Of a stretch of 64,000 nucleotides of DNA, positions 25,692-34,437 are shown piece after piece. The DNA comes from Capnocytophaga sputigena. Its GTDB lineage: Bacteria; Bacteroidota; Bacteroidia; Flavobacteriales; Flavobacteriaceae. Position 1 is the first letter of the stretch, and every line of letters starts with the position of its first letter. The translations under genes and the position numbers were made by a program. The notes beneath the pieces were generated by a model that did not search any database, was not told where the DNA came from, and was given only the letters and a program-made list of their open reading frames with translations. The stretch is from assembly GCF_900446695.1 (NCBI RefSeq), contig NZ_UAVP01000010.1:62001-126000 (forward strand), in the 5' to 3' direction.

Positions 25692-26474
25692 ATGAAGACA
25701 GAAACATCATTAAATGAAAAACAAGGGCACTGGATTCTCGCCAAACTCGGCAAGAAAGTGTTGCGCCCAGGAGGAAGAGTACTCAGCGAATGGTTAGTAA
25801 AAAACTTAGAGATTACCTCCAAAGATGATATTGTAGAGTTTGCCCCAGGCTTAGGATTTACGGCTAATATAGCCTGTTCTTACAAGCCTTTCAGCTATAC
25901 GGGAGTAGATATGAATGAGGCAGCTGCTGCTTTGGCTAAAAAGAATATTCACTATGAGAATTCACGCGTGATTGTAGCTGATGCCGCAGCTTCTACACTT
26001 CCTGATGCTTTTGCTAATAAAGTGTATGGAGAGGCGATGCTCACTATGCAACCTCTTGAACACAAAAAAGCTATTATTGCAGAGGCTTTTAGGATACTCA
26101 AACCAGGAGGTTATTACGCTATTCACGAATTAGGCTTACAACCAGACAATGTGAGCGACGAGGTGAAAAACGATGTTTTTAAAGAACTAAGTGCTAATAT
26201 ACGTGTGCACGCACGCCCAATGACCCCCAGTGAGTGGAAAGCTCTTTTTGAAGAGCAAGGTTTTAAGGTAGTGAAAGAACAGCACAACGCAATGCTCCTA
26301 CTTGAAAACAAGCGTGTATGGCAAGATGAAGGGATATTCCGCACGCTTAAATTCTTCTTCAATCTCTTTACCCACCCCGATTTGCGCAAACGCGTAATGA
26401 ATATGAAGAAAACGTTTAGAAAACACCAAAAGAACTTAGATGCTATTGCTCTTGTTGTTCAAAAACCTCTTTAA
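25692..26474 (+). CDS. class I SAM-dependent methyltransferase
   Basis: 260 residues. Rossmann-type methyltransferase: motif I VEFAPGLGFTANIA, an acidic end of strand 2 in YTGVDMNEAAA, a DAAASTLPDAF-like motif, and the FRILKPGGYYAIHELG motif. The extra N-terminal helix NEKQGHWILAKLGKKVLRPGG is found in small methyltransferases near UbiE/ArsM types. The substrate cannot be read from sequence. Single-gene unit with a very strong terminator. Confidence 0.82.
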   Translation: MKTETSLNEKQGHWILAKLGKKVLRPGGRVLSEWLVKNLEITSKDDIVEFAPGLGFTANIACSYKPFSYTGVDMNEAAAALAKKNIHYENSRVIVADAAASTLPDAFANKVYGEAMLTMQPLEHKKAIIAEAFRILKPGGYYAIHELGLQPDNVSDEVKNDVFKELSANIRVHARPMTPSEWKALFEEQGFKVVKEQHNAMLLLENKRVWQDEGIFRTLKFFFNLFTHPDLRKRVMNMKKTFRKHQKNLDAIALVVQKPL

Positions 26475-26489
26475 ACGATTTTACAAAAA

Positions 26490-26533
26490 AGCTCATATCT
26501 TTATAGGAAATTTCCTATAAAAATATGAGCTAA
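26490..26533. terminator. strong bidirectional terminator
   Basis: About 20-bp stem (GCTCATAT, an internal CTTT/AAAA mismatch, then ATAGGAAA paired with TTTCCTAT) flanked by A and T runs; serves the converging genes. Confidence 0.85.
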
Positions 26534-26565
26534 AAAAAGTAACAAATAAAAATAATTCTTCTCTT

Positions 26566-27210
26566 TTATTGGTCTTTTACAATTACGAGTTGCGCTTTTG
26601 ATCCTGTTGCTAAATCCCAACGGTTGCGTATAATGGTATTGCCTTTGTCATCCAGCACCATAAACTCGGCTGTATTAGGACCCGATTCGCCTTGGTTGAG
26701 CGCTAAAAACTCTACTTTGTTGAAGCCAGGTTTTAATTCTACTTTAAAACCTCTGAACTCTCCAAGGAGAAAAATGTCGCGAACTTCTTCTACTCCATTC
26801 ACATATAAACTCACTCGATCGCCATCAATAGCAGCGAAGTCGCGACAATATACATTTACAAACTTTCCATTATTAGTGAAGTCACCAAAAAACTGGTCGC
26901 CTTTAGGAGCTTCGTAATCTTCTCGCTTATGGTCGTTCAGTACCTCATAATTAGGTTTGAACTCTACTTTACGCTGTACTAAATTGCTTTTTCCTGTAAA
27001 ATCAATGCTTTTTTCGGGCACCTTCATCCAAGGGTTGTTTTCTTTTTTAGGAGCTACCCGCAGATTGATAGGGCTACCCTTGTACTCCAGCTCAGGTGAT
27101 TTTTCTAAAGGAATGACAACCTTCTCATCTTTTTTCCGTGTTTCAAACGGTTGAGCCTGAGCAGCTAAGCATCCTAATAAAAGTAATATGTACAAGCATA
27201 AATATTTCAT
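26566..27210 (-). CDS. secreted protein conserved in Flavobacteriia, function unknown
   Basis: 214 residues with signal peptide (MKYLCLYILLLLGCLAAQAQ). A basic, low-order segment follows (about 22-100), then a beta-rich domain with VYCRDFAAIDGDRVSLYVNG and VELKPGFNKVEFLALNQGESGPNT in parts. The C-terminal domain recalls carbohydrate- or peptide-binding sandwich folds seen next to bacterial surface proteins. No enzyme motif was seen. It is divergent from the papain-like peptidase gene. Confidence 0.7.
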   Translation of the reverse strand: MKYLCLYILLLLGCLAAQAQPFETRKKDEKVVIPLEKSPELEYKGSPINLRVAPKKENNPWMKVPEKSIDFTGKSNLVQRKVEFKPNYEVLNDHKREDYEAPKGDQFFGDFTNNGKFVNVYCRDFAAIDGDRVSLYVNGVEEVRDIFLLGEFRGFKVELKPGFNKVEFLALNQGESGPNTAEFMVLDDKGNTIIRNRWDLATGSKAQLVIVKDQ

Positions 27211-27253
27211 AATGTTTGAGCATTTACTTTTTTATAGCTATAATTATGCCAAA

Positions 27254-27285
27254 TTTGCTATTTTGGTAATTGTTTCATACCTTTG
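27254..27285 (+). promoter_or_regulatory. promoter for the C1 peptidase gene
   Basis: TTTG 27254-27257, 20-nt spacer, TACCTTTG 27278-27285; overlaps the TTG at 27283, so the ATG at 27310 is the start. Confidence 0.65.
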
Positions 27286-27309
27286 CGCTTCATTATTAAG
27301 TATTCTTTT

Positions 27310-28491
27310 ATGAAAAACATTACATTATTTGTAGCGCTATCTTCCTTTTTTATAGGAACTGCACAGGACGACCTTATCAAATCGGTAGCTGGTAACCACT
27401 CAGAAAACGCTGGTTTTAAGTTTACTACCGTTATCAACCTCGAACGCACCGACGTGAAAGACCAAGGTAGCAGCGGCACTTGCTGGAGCTATGCAGGGGC
27501 TTCGTTTATTGAAAGTGAAATGAAGCGTATGGGCAAAAAGCCTATTGACCTTGCTGAAATCTTCACTGCTCGCAATTGCTATATCGAAAAAGCTAAACAA
27601 TACGTGCGTATGCACGGAAATTTAGATTATGGACAAGGAGGAGAGCTCCACGATGTAATTAATATGTACGCCAAATATGGTGCTGTACCTCAAAATGTTT
27701 ATACAGGTTTGCACTATGGTACTACCCGCAATGATTTTGGTGAACTACACGCTATCTTGAAAGGATTTCTTGAAGGAATGCTAAAGAACGGAGAGAAAAA
27801 GAATAAACTCACTCCTAATTGGTTACCTGCTTTCACCGCGACCATCGATGCTTATTTAGGTGCAGTGCCCGAAAGTTTTATGTATGAAGGCAAAAAATAT
27901 ACTCCTCAGAGTTTTGCTAAAGAGCGCGTAGGTATCAATCCTGCCGACTATATAGAAATGGTATCGTATGCCGACCAACCTAAATACCAAAATGTATTTA
28001 TGGCAGTACCCGATAACTGGAGCTTTGATTACGCTTACAATATCGCAATGACCGACCTTACAAAAACCATTGACAACGCTCTTAAAAAAGGTTATACTGT
28101 AGCGTGGGCAGCCGATGTGAGTGAGCGTTATTTCAGTTGGAAAAACGGAGTGGCTTTTGTGCCTGAAAAAGAAGTGAGTGAGATGAGTAACGAGGAAGCC
28201 TTGTATCTTTTTTCTAATCCTCCTACTGCCGAGAGAACCATCACCCCCGAGATGCGTCAGCGTGATTTTGACAACTATCAAACTACCGATGACCACGCAA
28301 TGCACATTGTAGGGCTTGCTAAAGACCAAAACGGACGTGAGTACTACATCGTGAAAAACTCTTGGGGCTTGCGCAACGATTATGAAGGCTACTTGTATGT
28401 AACTAAAGCCTTTGTAGAGTTCAAAACAACTGCCATTATGCTTCACAAAGGCGGAGTGCCTAACGATATCCTCAAAGGGTGGAAAAAATAG
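27310..28491 (+). CDS. secreted papain-like peptidase (bleomycin hydrolase / aminopeptidase C type)
   Basis: 393 residues from ATG 27310, with signal peptide MKNITLFVALSSFFIGTAQ. The catalytic cysteine is in DQGSSGTCWSYAG, the histidine in DDHAMHIVGLA, and the asparagine in YYIVKNSWG. The length and the insertion around MEYA-like NYGQGG-type region (DYGQGGELHDV) fit the C1B aminopeptidase C family. Unlike the cytoplasmic enzyme of Lactobacillus, it is exported. It probably trims peptides in the periplasm for this amino-acid-using organism. Confidence 0.9.
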   Translation: MKNITLFVALSSFFIGTAQDDLIKSVAGNHSENAGFKFTTVINLERTDVKDQGSSGTCWSYAGASFIESEMKRMGKKPIDLAEIFTARNCYIEKAKQYVRMHGNLDYGQGGELHDVINMYAKYGAVPQNVYTGLHYGTTRNDFGELHAILKGFLEGMLKNGEKKNKLTPNWLPAFTATIDAYLGAVPESFMYEGKKYTPQSFAKERVGINPADYIEMVSYADQPKYQNVFMAVPDNWSFDYAYNIAMTDLTKTIDNALKKGYTVAWAADVSERYFSWKNGVAFVPEKEVSEMSNEEALYLFSNPPTAERTITPEMRQRDFDNYQTTDDHAMHIVGLAKDQNGREYYIVKNSWGLRNDYEGYLYVTKAFVEFKTTAIMLHKGGVPNDILKGWKK

Positions 28492-28544
28492 TATTAGTAA
28501 TACGAAATTGCTAATTTTCTTTCATAGGAAATAAATACAAAAAC

Positions 28545-28586
28545 AAATCCCCGCAAGATTTAGTATAAGTCTTGCGGGGATTTTTT
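28545..28586. terminator. bidirectional terminator
   Basis: 14-bp stem AAATCCCCGCAAGA / TCTTGCGGGGATTT with T-run; lies between converging C1 peptidase and ridA genes. Confidence 0.9.
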
Positions 28587-28602
28587 TCTCTACACGGTAT
28601 TA

Positions 28603-28980
28603 CTACAATACAGCAATACAAGAAATTTCTACTTCTACGGCTTTAGGCAATTGAGCTACTTGCACAGTTTCGCGTGCGGGTGCTGTTGCCTCGTTGAAAT
28701 AGCGTGCATATACGCTATTTACTTGCGCAAATTGCCCCATATCGGCTAAGAAAATAGTGGTTTTTACTACATTCTCAAAAGTAGCTCCTGCTTCGGTGAG
28801 AATGGCTTTGAGGTTTTCCATCACTTGCTCGGTAGCAGCTTCTATGCCTTTTACTACTTCACCTGTTGTAGGATTTACAGGAATTTGTCCTGATACGTAG
28901 AGCGTGTTGCCAGCTTTTACCGCTTGTGTGTAAGGGCCTATTGGTGCTGGCGCTTTTTCTGTAAAAATGATATGTTTCAT
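28603..28980 (-). CDS. ridA: RidA-family enamine/imine deaminase
   Basis: 125 residues, full length. Motifs: APIGPYTQAV, LYVSGQIPVNPTTG, QVMENLKAILTEAG, the catalytic Arg in ARETVQVAQLPK and the terminal VEISCIAVL. It hydrolyses 2-aminoacrylate and similar imines, fitting with the serine dehydratase in this genome, whose chemistry releases such intermediates. Its start is 8 nt from the stop of the M23 peptidase gene, so the two form an operon. Confidence 0.94.
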   Translation of the reverse strand: MKHIIFTEKAPAPIGPYTQAVKAGNTLYVSGQIPVNPTTGEVVKGIEAATEQVMENLKAILTEAGATFENVVKTTIFLADMGQFAQVNSVYARYFNEATAPARETVQVAQLPKAVEVEISCIAVL

Positions 28981-28987
28981 ATAGCTA

Positions 28988-30700
28988 TTAGTTATTAGTC
29001 GTTATTTTGGTAAAGTTTGCTTTTAGAGTTCCTATGTTACCTACTTTGTCTTTCGCATTTACGATGAGCTCGTATTTATCAGTTTTAGTAGTATCAATAT
29101 CACTAAAATGGAAAGTAAGGCATTTGTTTTTGGGTTCGTATTCAAAAAGTATCCACTCACCATTAAGGGTTGCTGAACAAGAAGAAAAACCACTTAAATT
29201 ATCGCTTACTAAAATTTTGAGAGTATCGGCTTTTACGATACCACCATTTTTGAAATTCACGGCTTTGAGAGTAGGAGCAGTTACATCTTTGCGCAAGGTA
29301 AAAGTACCAAAGTTGCGCGCACGTGCTGTAAATACACCATCTTTATAAACTGTAGGTTCATAGCTGCCGCCACGTGATAGGAACATCTTGCTAGCTTCTT
29401 CGGGCGTATAACTATCGTCTTTTATTGTTATAGTAAAGTATTTCTGAGCAGGAATACGGTGATCACCTACGGTAATAGAATCTTTTTTGCTGGTGATGAG
29501 CATTTGCACATCCTCATAAAGGGTATTTTCAGGTAAATAAACACTGCCGTGTTCTAATTCATAGTAGTTATCGCGAGTGGCTACCACCTGTTTGTTGCCT
29601 TTAGGTTCGGGGCGTGGAGTTTTTAATATTTCGCGTTTGCCTTCTATAGGAATGTTGATAGTAGTGGCATTCCCTTTGAAATCTTCGGCTATAATAGTAA
29701 CAGTGTATTGTTTGCCTTCTTCTATGGTAAGGTAGCCAAAATTGCTTTTGGTAGGAGGGGTAGGGTAGACGTCCAAACGGTTGTTAGGCAGTTTGTAAAG
29801 ACGTTGTACCATCACTCTTTTTTGAGTATACATCTCGTAGTCTATCAGAGCGTTGAGGTAGCGTGTGTCGTTGTAATTCACCTTGTCTAAAACAGTTTGG
29901 AATTGTATCTCTCCATTGAGCAGGAGGGTTACTTTGTAGATGCCATTCCGGTGCATTGTCTCATTTTGGCGGTCAAAACCTTGAATGCCAAATCCAATAG
30001 TACCAATAGCACTGATATTATCGGTGAGGTAGGTGCGGTCGGCTTGTAAAGTTTTATTGATTTGTCGGGGGAGTTGAGTGCTTTCTATTTGAGCATCTTT
30101 GCCGAGTGAATAACCATAGAGGTTTATAATTTCGGGAGGAGTAGTATCTTCAATGAGGTCTTTAAAACCAAAGAGCAGTGGATTCCAGCCATTGTCGCTG
30201 GTATCACGTACCTCAAAGTGTAAGTGAGGTCCTTGGCTACCCCCTGTGTTGCCACTGAGGGCTACCCAATCACCTTGTGCTACGGGAAATTGTTTTTCAT
30301 TGAGGATAATATCGATGTCGTAAGTTTGTTGTGCATATTGTTTTTGTTTTACAAAAGCCTCTATTTCGGGAGCGTATTTTTGCAAGTGTCCATAAGTGGT
30401 TACATAGCCGCTCGGATGGGTGATATACAGCATTTTACCATAACCATACGGACTTACTTTGATACGAGAGATATAGCCTTTATCGGCAGCTAAAACTTGC
30501 AATCCTTCGCGACTTTCAGTTTTTAAGTCGATACCGCCGTGGAAGTGATTAGGGCGCAATTCGGCAAAAGTACCTGCGAGTAAAGGTTTGGTATTCAGAG
30601 GAATGATGGGTTTAAATTCTTGACCTTTTAAGGTAAGAGGTAAGGAGTAAGAAATAAGAGATAAGAGGATAGTTAAGTGATAAGTGATAAGTTTTTTCAT
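28988..30700 (-). CDS. secreted M23 metallopeptidase (LytM-type)
   Basis: 570 residues. After the signal peptide, a LytM domain (about 35-170) carries the zinc ligands in HFHGGIDLK and GPHLHFEV. The rest is beta-rich, with several Ig-like stretches and a terminal VTAPTLKAVNF...VSDNLSGF segment. It should cut peptidoglycan cross-links in the periplasm. The hydrophobic core of its signal peptide (residues about 4-24) is encoded entirely by a 7-nt tandem array (30631-30691). Confidence 0.9.
   Translation of the reverse strand: MKKLITYHLTILLSLISYSLPLTLKGQEFKPIIPLNTKPLLAGTFAELRPNHFHGGIDLKTESREGLQVLAADKGYISRIKVSPYGYGKMLYITHPSGYVTTYGHLQKYAPEIEAFVKQKQYAQQTYDIDIILNEKQFPVAQGDWVALSGNTGGSQGPHLHFEVRDTSDNGWNPLLFGFKDLIEDTTPPEIINLYGYSLGKDAQIESTQLPRQINKTLQADRTYLTDNISAIGTIGFGIQGFDRQNETMHRNGIYKVTLLLNGEIQFQTVLDKVNYNDTRYLNALIDYEMYTQKRVMVQRLYKLPNNRLDVYPTPPTKSNFGYLTIEEGKQYTVTIIAEDFKGNATTINIPIEGKREILKTPRPEPKGNKQVVATRDNYYELEHGSVYLPENTLYEDVQMLITSKKDSITVGDHRIPAQKYFTITIKDDSYTPEEASKMFLSRGGSYEPTVYKDGVFTARARNFGTFTLRKDVTAPTLKAVNFKNGGIVKADTLKILVSDNLSGFSSCSATLNGEWILFEYEPKNKCLTFHFSDIDTTKTDKYELIVNAKDKVGNIGTLKANFTKITTNN
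30631..30691. repeat. 7-nt periodic array inside the M23 signal peptide
   Basis: Nearly nine consecutive units of 7 nt on the plus strand: AGGTAAG, AGGTAAG, GAGTAAG, AAATAAG, AGATAAG, AGGATAG, TTAAGTG, ATAAGTG, ATAAG. The same AGGTAAG unit recurs upstream of atpG. Confidence 0.85.
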
Positions 30701-30749
30701 TCTTTGCTAATAAAAGTTTTGCATATAAAACGGCGCAAAAGTAAGAATA

Positions 30750-30790
30750 ATTTGTCAATTAGCCAATTTGTCGATTCGTCAATTTGTAAA
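30750..30790. repeat. 8-nt periodic array upstream of the M23 gene
   Basis: Units TTTGTCAA, TTAGCCAA, TTTGTCGA, TTCGTCAA, TTTGTAAA. Confidence 0.65.
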
Positions 30791-30794
30791 ATGT

Positions 30795-30838
30795 ACAAAA
30801 AAACTTTGTTGAAATTTAGAGATTTCAACAAAGTTTAA
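30795..30838 (-). terminator. terminator after the UPF0173 gene
   Basis: 15-bp perfect stem (AAACTTTGTTGAAAT and complement), 6-nt loop, T-run on the minus strand. Confidence 0.85.
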
Positions 30839-30865
30839 TAGTAGTTATTATTTAACAACTAATAC

Positions 30866-31573
30866 CTATAAGGTACTAACTTTCAAATCTTTTAAATCTA
30901 AGGAAGCCCCTATTTCTAAGAGGTGAAGGCGACGATGGTCGTCTTTGAATTTGCGTTTAGCAGCTTCTTTATCAATTTTGATTACAGGAAAGGTATCGTA
31001 ATGTACGCCCAGCACGTTGTTTACCTCTACAAAACGAGCAGCTGTAAGGGCATCGCGCACTCCCATAGTATAGTTGTTGCCGATAGGGAAAATAGCTAAA
31101 TTCACTTTGTATTGGTGAGGGATAATTTTCATATCGTAATGCAAGGCGGTATCTCCTGAAATGTAGATAGTATCATCATTACAATCAATCAAGAAACCTG
31201 CAGGATTACCCCCATAAGAGCCATCGGGGAAAGATGAAGAGTGTTCAGCTTTAATCATCTTGATTTTTACTTTGCCATCTACAAATCGGTGAGAGCCCCC
31301 AAGGTTCATAGCGTGACCACTGAGTCCTAAATTTTCGTAATGAGCGAGAATTTCGGGATTGGTAATTAGCTGAGCACCTGTGCGTTTAGCAATAGCTTCT
31401 ACATCGGCAATATGGTCGCCGTGGGCATGAGTAATGAGAATGTAATCAGCTTTAAGCGTATTGATATCAATGTGTGAAGCCAAAGGATTAGGGCTAATGA
31501 AAGGATCTACAAGAAAGTGAGTCCCATCAATGTCTATATTCACGCAAGCGTGACCTAAATAAGTTACTTTCAT
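30866..31573 (-). CDS. UPF0173-type metallo-beta-lactamase-fold hydrolase
   Basis: 235 residues from ATG 31573 (MKVTYLGHACVNID), 9 codons inside the longest frame. Metal ligands HAHGDH and later NYTMGVRDA, GVHYDTFP fit the YtkL/UPF0173 branch of metal-dependent hydrolases. The substrate is unknown. It has its own terminator and diverges from def. Confidence 0.9.
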   Translation of the reverse strand: MKVTYLGHACVNIDIDGTHFLVDPFISPNPLASHIDINTLKADYILITHAHGDHIADVEAIAKRTGAQLITNPEILAHYENLGLSGHAMNLGGSHRFVDGKVKIKMIKAEHSSSFPDGSYGGNPAGFLIDCNDDTIYISGDTALHYDMKIIPHQYKVNLAIFPIGNNYTMGVRDALTAARFVEVNNVLGVHYDTFPVIKIDKEAAKRKFKDDHRRLHLLEIGASLDLKDLKVSTL

Positions 31574-31641
31574 AATAATTTTTTTATAGGTTATCAACAA
31601 GGCAAAGGTAGTGATTTATTTTTTAAAGTGCAAAATAATTT

Positions 31642-31672
31642 AATAATTGGCAAATTGGCTAATTAGCAAATT
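31642..31672. repeat. 8-nt periodic array upstream of def
   Basis: Units TTGGCAAA, TTGGCTAA, TTAGCAAA; overlaps the def -33 region. Confidence 0.6.
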
Positions 31673-31685
31673 ATTCTTATCTTTG
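31654..31685 (+). promoter_or_regulatory. def promoter
   Basis: ATTG 31654-31657, 20-nt spacer, TATCTTTG 31678-31685. Confidence 0.55.
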
Positions 31686-31712
31686 CCGCCGCAAAATATA
31701 AAAAATATCACA

Positions 31713-32294
31713 ATGGTTTTACCTATTATAGGATATGGCGACCCTGTGCTTAGGAAAGTAGGGGAGGATATTACCCCTGATTATCCTGAGCTTAAAGCGC
31801 TTATCGCCAATATGTACGACACTATGCGTCACGCTTATGGTGTAGGCTTGGCTGCCCCACAAGTAGGGCTTGCTATACGTTTGTTTGTAGTAGATGCCTC
31901 TCCGTTTGCTGAGGACGATGACTTAACAGCTGAAGAACAAGCGTTTTTGAAAACCTTTCAAAAAACTTTCATCAATGCTAAAATCACCGAAGAAACAGGT
32001 GATAAATGGAATTTCAATGAGGGGTGCCTCAGTATTCCAGGGGTGCGTGAAGATGTGAGCCGCCACAAGCAAATTACTATTGAATACCTTGATGAGGATT
32101 TTAAACCTCAAACACTCACTCTTGATGGTTTGGCAGCGCGTATTGTTCAGCACGAGTATGACCATATAGAGGGCATACTATTTACTGACAAACTTTCAGC
32201 CTTTAAAAAACAGCTTATCAAAACTAAATTGAACAATATTATGAAGGGGAAAGTGAAGGTAGATTACAGAATGAAATTTTCAAATGCTAAGTAA
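31713..32294 (+). CDS. def: peptide deformylase
   Basis: 193 residues from ATG 31713; the longer frame crosses the promoter. All three motifs are intact: GVGLAAPQVG, EGCLSIPG and QHEYDHIEG, giving the Cys-His-His metal site. It removes the formyl group from nascent proteins. A 30-nt gap links it to the DUF5606 gene, probably in one operon. Confidence 0.96.
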   Translation: MVLPIIGYGDPVLRKVGEDITPDYPELKALIANMYDTMRHAYGVGLAAPQVGLAIRLFVVDASPFAEDDDLTAEEQAFLKTFQKTFINAKITEETGDKWNFNEGCLSIPGVREDVSRHKQITIEYLDEDFKPQTLTLDGLAARIVQHEYDHIEGILFTDKLSAFKKQLIKTKLNNIMKGKVKVDYRMKFSNAK

Positions 32295-32324
32295 TAATAA
32301 GTAATCAATATTAAAAATATAAAA

Positions 32325-32732
32325 ATGAATTTAACGAAAATACTTGCCATATCGGGAAAACCAGGTTTGTATCATTTAGAAACGCAAACGCGTACAGGAT
32401 TTTTAGCTACTTCTTTAGCCGATGATAAACGTATTTCGGTAGGAATTCGCAACAATGTGAGTTTATTATCAGAAATTGCTATCTACACTATGGAAAAAGA
32501 AGTGCCCCTTAGTGAAGTGTTTGAAAGTATGAAAACTTTAGAAGAAGGTAAAGAAGCAAGTGTATCAGCAAAATCTGATGGAGCTACTTTAGAGTCTTAT
32601 TTTTCTAAAGTACTTCCTAACTACGATCGTGACCGCGTATATGCTAGTGATATTAAAAAAGTAATACAATGGTATAATCTCCTACTCAGCAAAGGATTTT
32701 TAGAAGAAACTCCAACTGAGGAAGAAGCATAA
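32325..32732 (+). CDS. DUF5606 domain protein
   Basis: 135 residues; the opening MNLTKILAISGKPGLY and the following LETQTRTGFLATSL are typical of this Bacteroidota-specific family. It is cytoplasmic, acidic at the end (EETPTEEEA), of unknown function. Commonly found near def in this phylum. Shares a terminator with rpmF, which converges on it. Confidence 0.85.
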   Translation: MNLTKILAISGKPGLYHLETQTRTGFLATSLADDKRISVGIRNNVSLLSEIAIYTMEKEVPLSEVFESMKTLEEGKEASVSAKSDGATLESYFSKVLPNYDRDRVYASDIKKVIQWYNLLLSKGFLEETPTEEEA

Positions 32733-32733
32733 A

Positions 32734-32770
32734 AAAGAGGCTGTGAGAATTAATTCTTACAGCCTCTTTT
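32734..32770. terminator. bidirectional terminator (GAGGCTGT type)
   Basis: 16-bp stem starting AGAGGCTGT and closing ACAGCCTCT, with one G-U pair, flanked by A and T runs. Same GAGGCT text as the 17.3-kb terminators. Confidence 0.9.
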
Positions 32771-32805
32771 TCATTTAAACTTCATTTTTGTATGAAAGCT
32801 ACTGA

Positions 32806-33000
32806 TTACTCAGCGTTTTCAGTATTGTCAATAAGTACTTGTCCACGATAGTAAAGTTTACCTTCATGCCAGTGTGCACGGTGGTACAAGTGGTTTTCGC
32901 CCGTTGTAGGGTCTTTTGCAATTTGTGGAAGTACTGCTACATCGTGAGTTCTTCTCTTATCTCTTCTTGTTTTTGATTGTCTTCGCTTAGGATGTGCCAT
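32806..33000 (-). CDS. rpmF: 50S ribosomal protein L32
   Basis: 64 residues beginning [19 protein letters not shown]. The zinc-binding cysteines of some L32 proteins are absent, so this is the zinc-free form. Located directly after the YceD/DUF177 gene (10-nt gap), the universal yceD-rpmF order. Confidence 0.96.
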   Translation of the reverse strand: MAHPKRRQSKTRRDKRRTHDVAVLPQIAKDPTTGENHLYHRAHWHEGKLYYRGQVLIDNTENAE

Positions 33001-33010
33001 TGCTTAATAT

Positions 33011-33544
33011 TTATTTATCAGTTATTAATTTTTTTAAACTTTCCCATCTTGGGTCTATAGCTTGTGGAGCTATATGGTTTTCTTTTGGGGCTAATGCTTC
33101 AAGTTTGTCTAACACCTCGGAGTGCATCGAACCATTGATTACATCAGGATGTACGCGTTTTGCTGGGATTGATAGTACAATGAGTTCATAAAGATATTGA
33201 GCTATCTCTAATTGATGTTCGCCGTGAGGGAGTATTAGTAACTCTTCGTCGTCATCGTTGTATTCTTCACCGAATTTTACTACCAAGAACAATTCACCAG
33301 TTATAGGTAAATCAAAAGGTTCATTAGAAACATCACAATTCACATTCACTGTTCCTTTGTTGTGAAAGTGCAATTCCATAAGGTTGCTCTTTTTTTCTAA
33401 ATCTACAGTGATAGTTTGTTGAGTATTGTTTATTTCATCAAAACTAAAAAGTTCTAAAAACTTTTTATCAATATTGTAAATAAACTGATGTTTTCCTTGT
33501 TTTAAGCCTGCAAAAGAAATAGTATAATCTTTTAACTTTCTCAT
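33011..33544 (-). CDS. yceD: YceD/DUF177 family protein
   Basis: 177 residues. The conserved C-terminal half shows FDLPITGELFLVVKFGEEY, the acidic DDDEELLILP, and IDPRWESLKKL. The typical Cys residues are reduced to one (NCDV). The family is linked to 23S rRNA/ribosome assembly and always precedes rpmF. A TTTG-N19-TACCTTTG promoter lies at 33616-33586 on the minus strand. Confidence 0.9.
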   Translation of the reverse strand: MRKLKDYTISFAGLKQGKHQFIYNIDKKFLELFSFDEINNTQQTITVDLEKKSNLMELHFHNKGTVNVNCDVSNEPFDLPITGELFLVVKFGEEYNDDDEELLILPHGEHQLEIAQYLYELIVLSIPAKRVHPDVINGSMHSEVLDKLEALAPKENHIAPQAIDPRWESLKKLITDK

Positions 33545-33585
33545 TTTCTACAAGTTCAGTAATTGATTGCCTATCTTTTGAGGCG

Positions 33586-33616
33586 CAAAGGTAAGAATTT
33601 TCAGTGAACTACCAAA
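33586..33616 (-). promoter_or_regulatory. yceD-rpmF promoter
   Basis: TACCTTTG (33593-33586) and TTTG (33616-33613), 19-nt spacer. Confidence 0.6.
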
Positions 33617-33634
33617 AAAAAAGTAAAAAAGTTC

Positions 33635-34390
33635 CTAAATAAAGCCGTCAGCATCTTTGTTAGCAACCAATCTAAAACCTTCACCGTGGATGTTTAGAAT
33701 TTCTACTTTCTCATCTTTTTTCAGTAATTTTCTCAGTTTAGCGATATATACGTCCATACTGCGAGAGGTAAAATAGTTGTCGTCTTTCCATATTTTAGAA
33801 AGGGCGAGTTCTCGTGACATAAAGTCATCAGTATGTAGAGCGAGGAGTCGCAAGAGTTCATTCTCTTTAGGAGAAAGTTTCATAGGCTCTTCGTCTTTGT
33901 ATTTAAGGATACGCAACTTTGTATTGAGGAAAAAATTACCTATTTCAAACTCAAACTTATTGTTGTCTACCATTGTCTCAATGTTTTTGCGTTGTAACAT
34001 TGAGCGTATTTTCATTAAGAGAATTTCGGAATCAAAAGGTTTGTTGAGGTAGTCGTCGCCACCTGATTTGTATCCTTTGATAACATCTTCACGCATAGTG
34101 CGAGCGGTAAGGAAAATGATAGGAATTTTCTCGTTTTTCTCACGGATTTCTCTTGCAAGGGTAAAGCCATCTTTGTAAGGCATCATTACATCGAGAATGC
34201 ACATATCAAAGATTTCTTTTTTGAATAGCTCAAAGCCTTCCATACCATTTTTAGCTAAGGTTACATCAAAACCACTCATTACTAAGTAGTCTTTGAGTAC
34301 TGTGCCAAAATTAGGGGCGTCTTCTACTAAGAGGATACGTTTATCCTCTGTAGAAGGTTTGGCAGGGTAATAGTTTCCGTTCATATTCAT
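33635..34390 (-). CDS. OmpR-family response regulator (RprY-like)
   Basis: 251 residues. Receiver: RILLVEDAPNFG, phosphoacceptor Asp in MCILDVMMPYKDG, Thr in IFLTART, Lys in YLNKPFD. Winged-helix DNA-binding domain from about 155, ending RSMDVYIAKLRKLLKKD. It pairs with the histidine kinase gene 47 nt upstream. The pair resembles RprXY of Bacteroides, a Bacteroidota regulator of envelope and sodium stress; the name is a family-level inference. Confidence 0.92.
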   Translation of the reverse strand: MNMNGNYYPAKPSTEDKRILLVEDAPNFGTVLKDYLVMSGFDVTLAKNGMEGFELFKKEIFDMCILDVMMPYKDGFTLAREIREKNEKIPIIFLTARTMREDVIKGYKSGGDDYLNKPFDSEILLMKIRSMLQRKNIETMVDNNKFEFEIGNFFLNTKLRILKYKDEEPMKLSPKENELLRLLALHTDDFMSRELALSKIWKDDNYFTSRSMDVYIAKLRKLLKKDEKVEILNIHGEGFRLVANKDADGFI

Positions 34391-34437
34391 TTTTTATTTG
34401 TTTTTTTTTTGTTATTTAAAGTTTGTTATTTTAGTAC

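Noticed and set aside
30631-30691. Microsatellite read as CRISPR or telomere-like repeat
   Set aside because: The 7-nt units are contiguous without spacers; better described as a periodic array.
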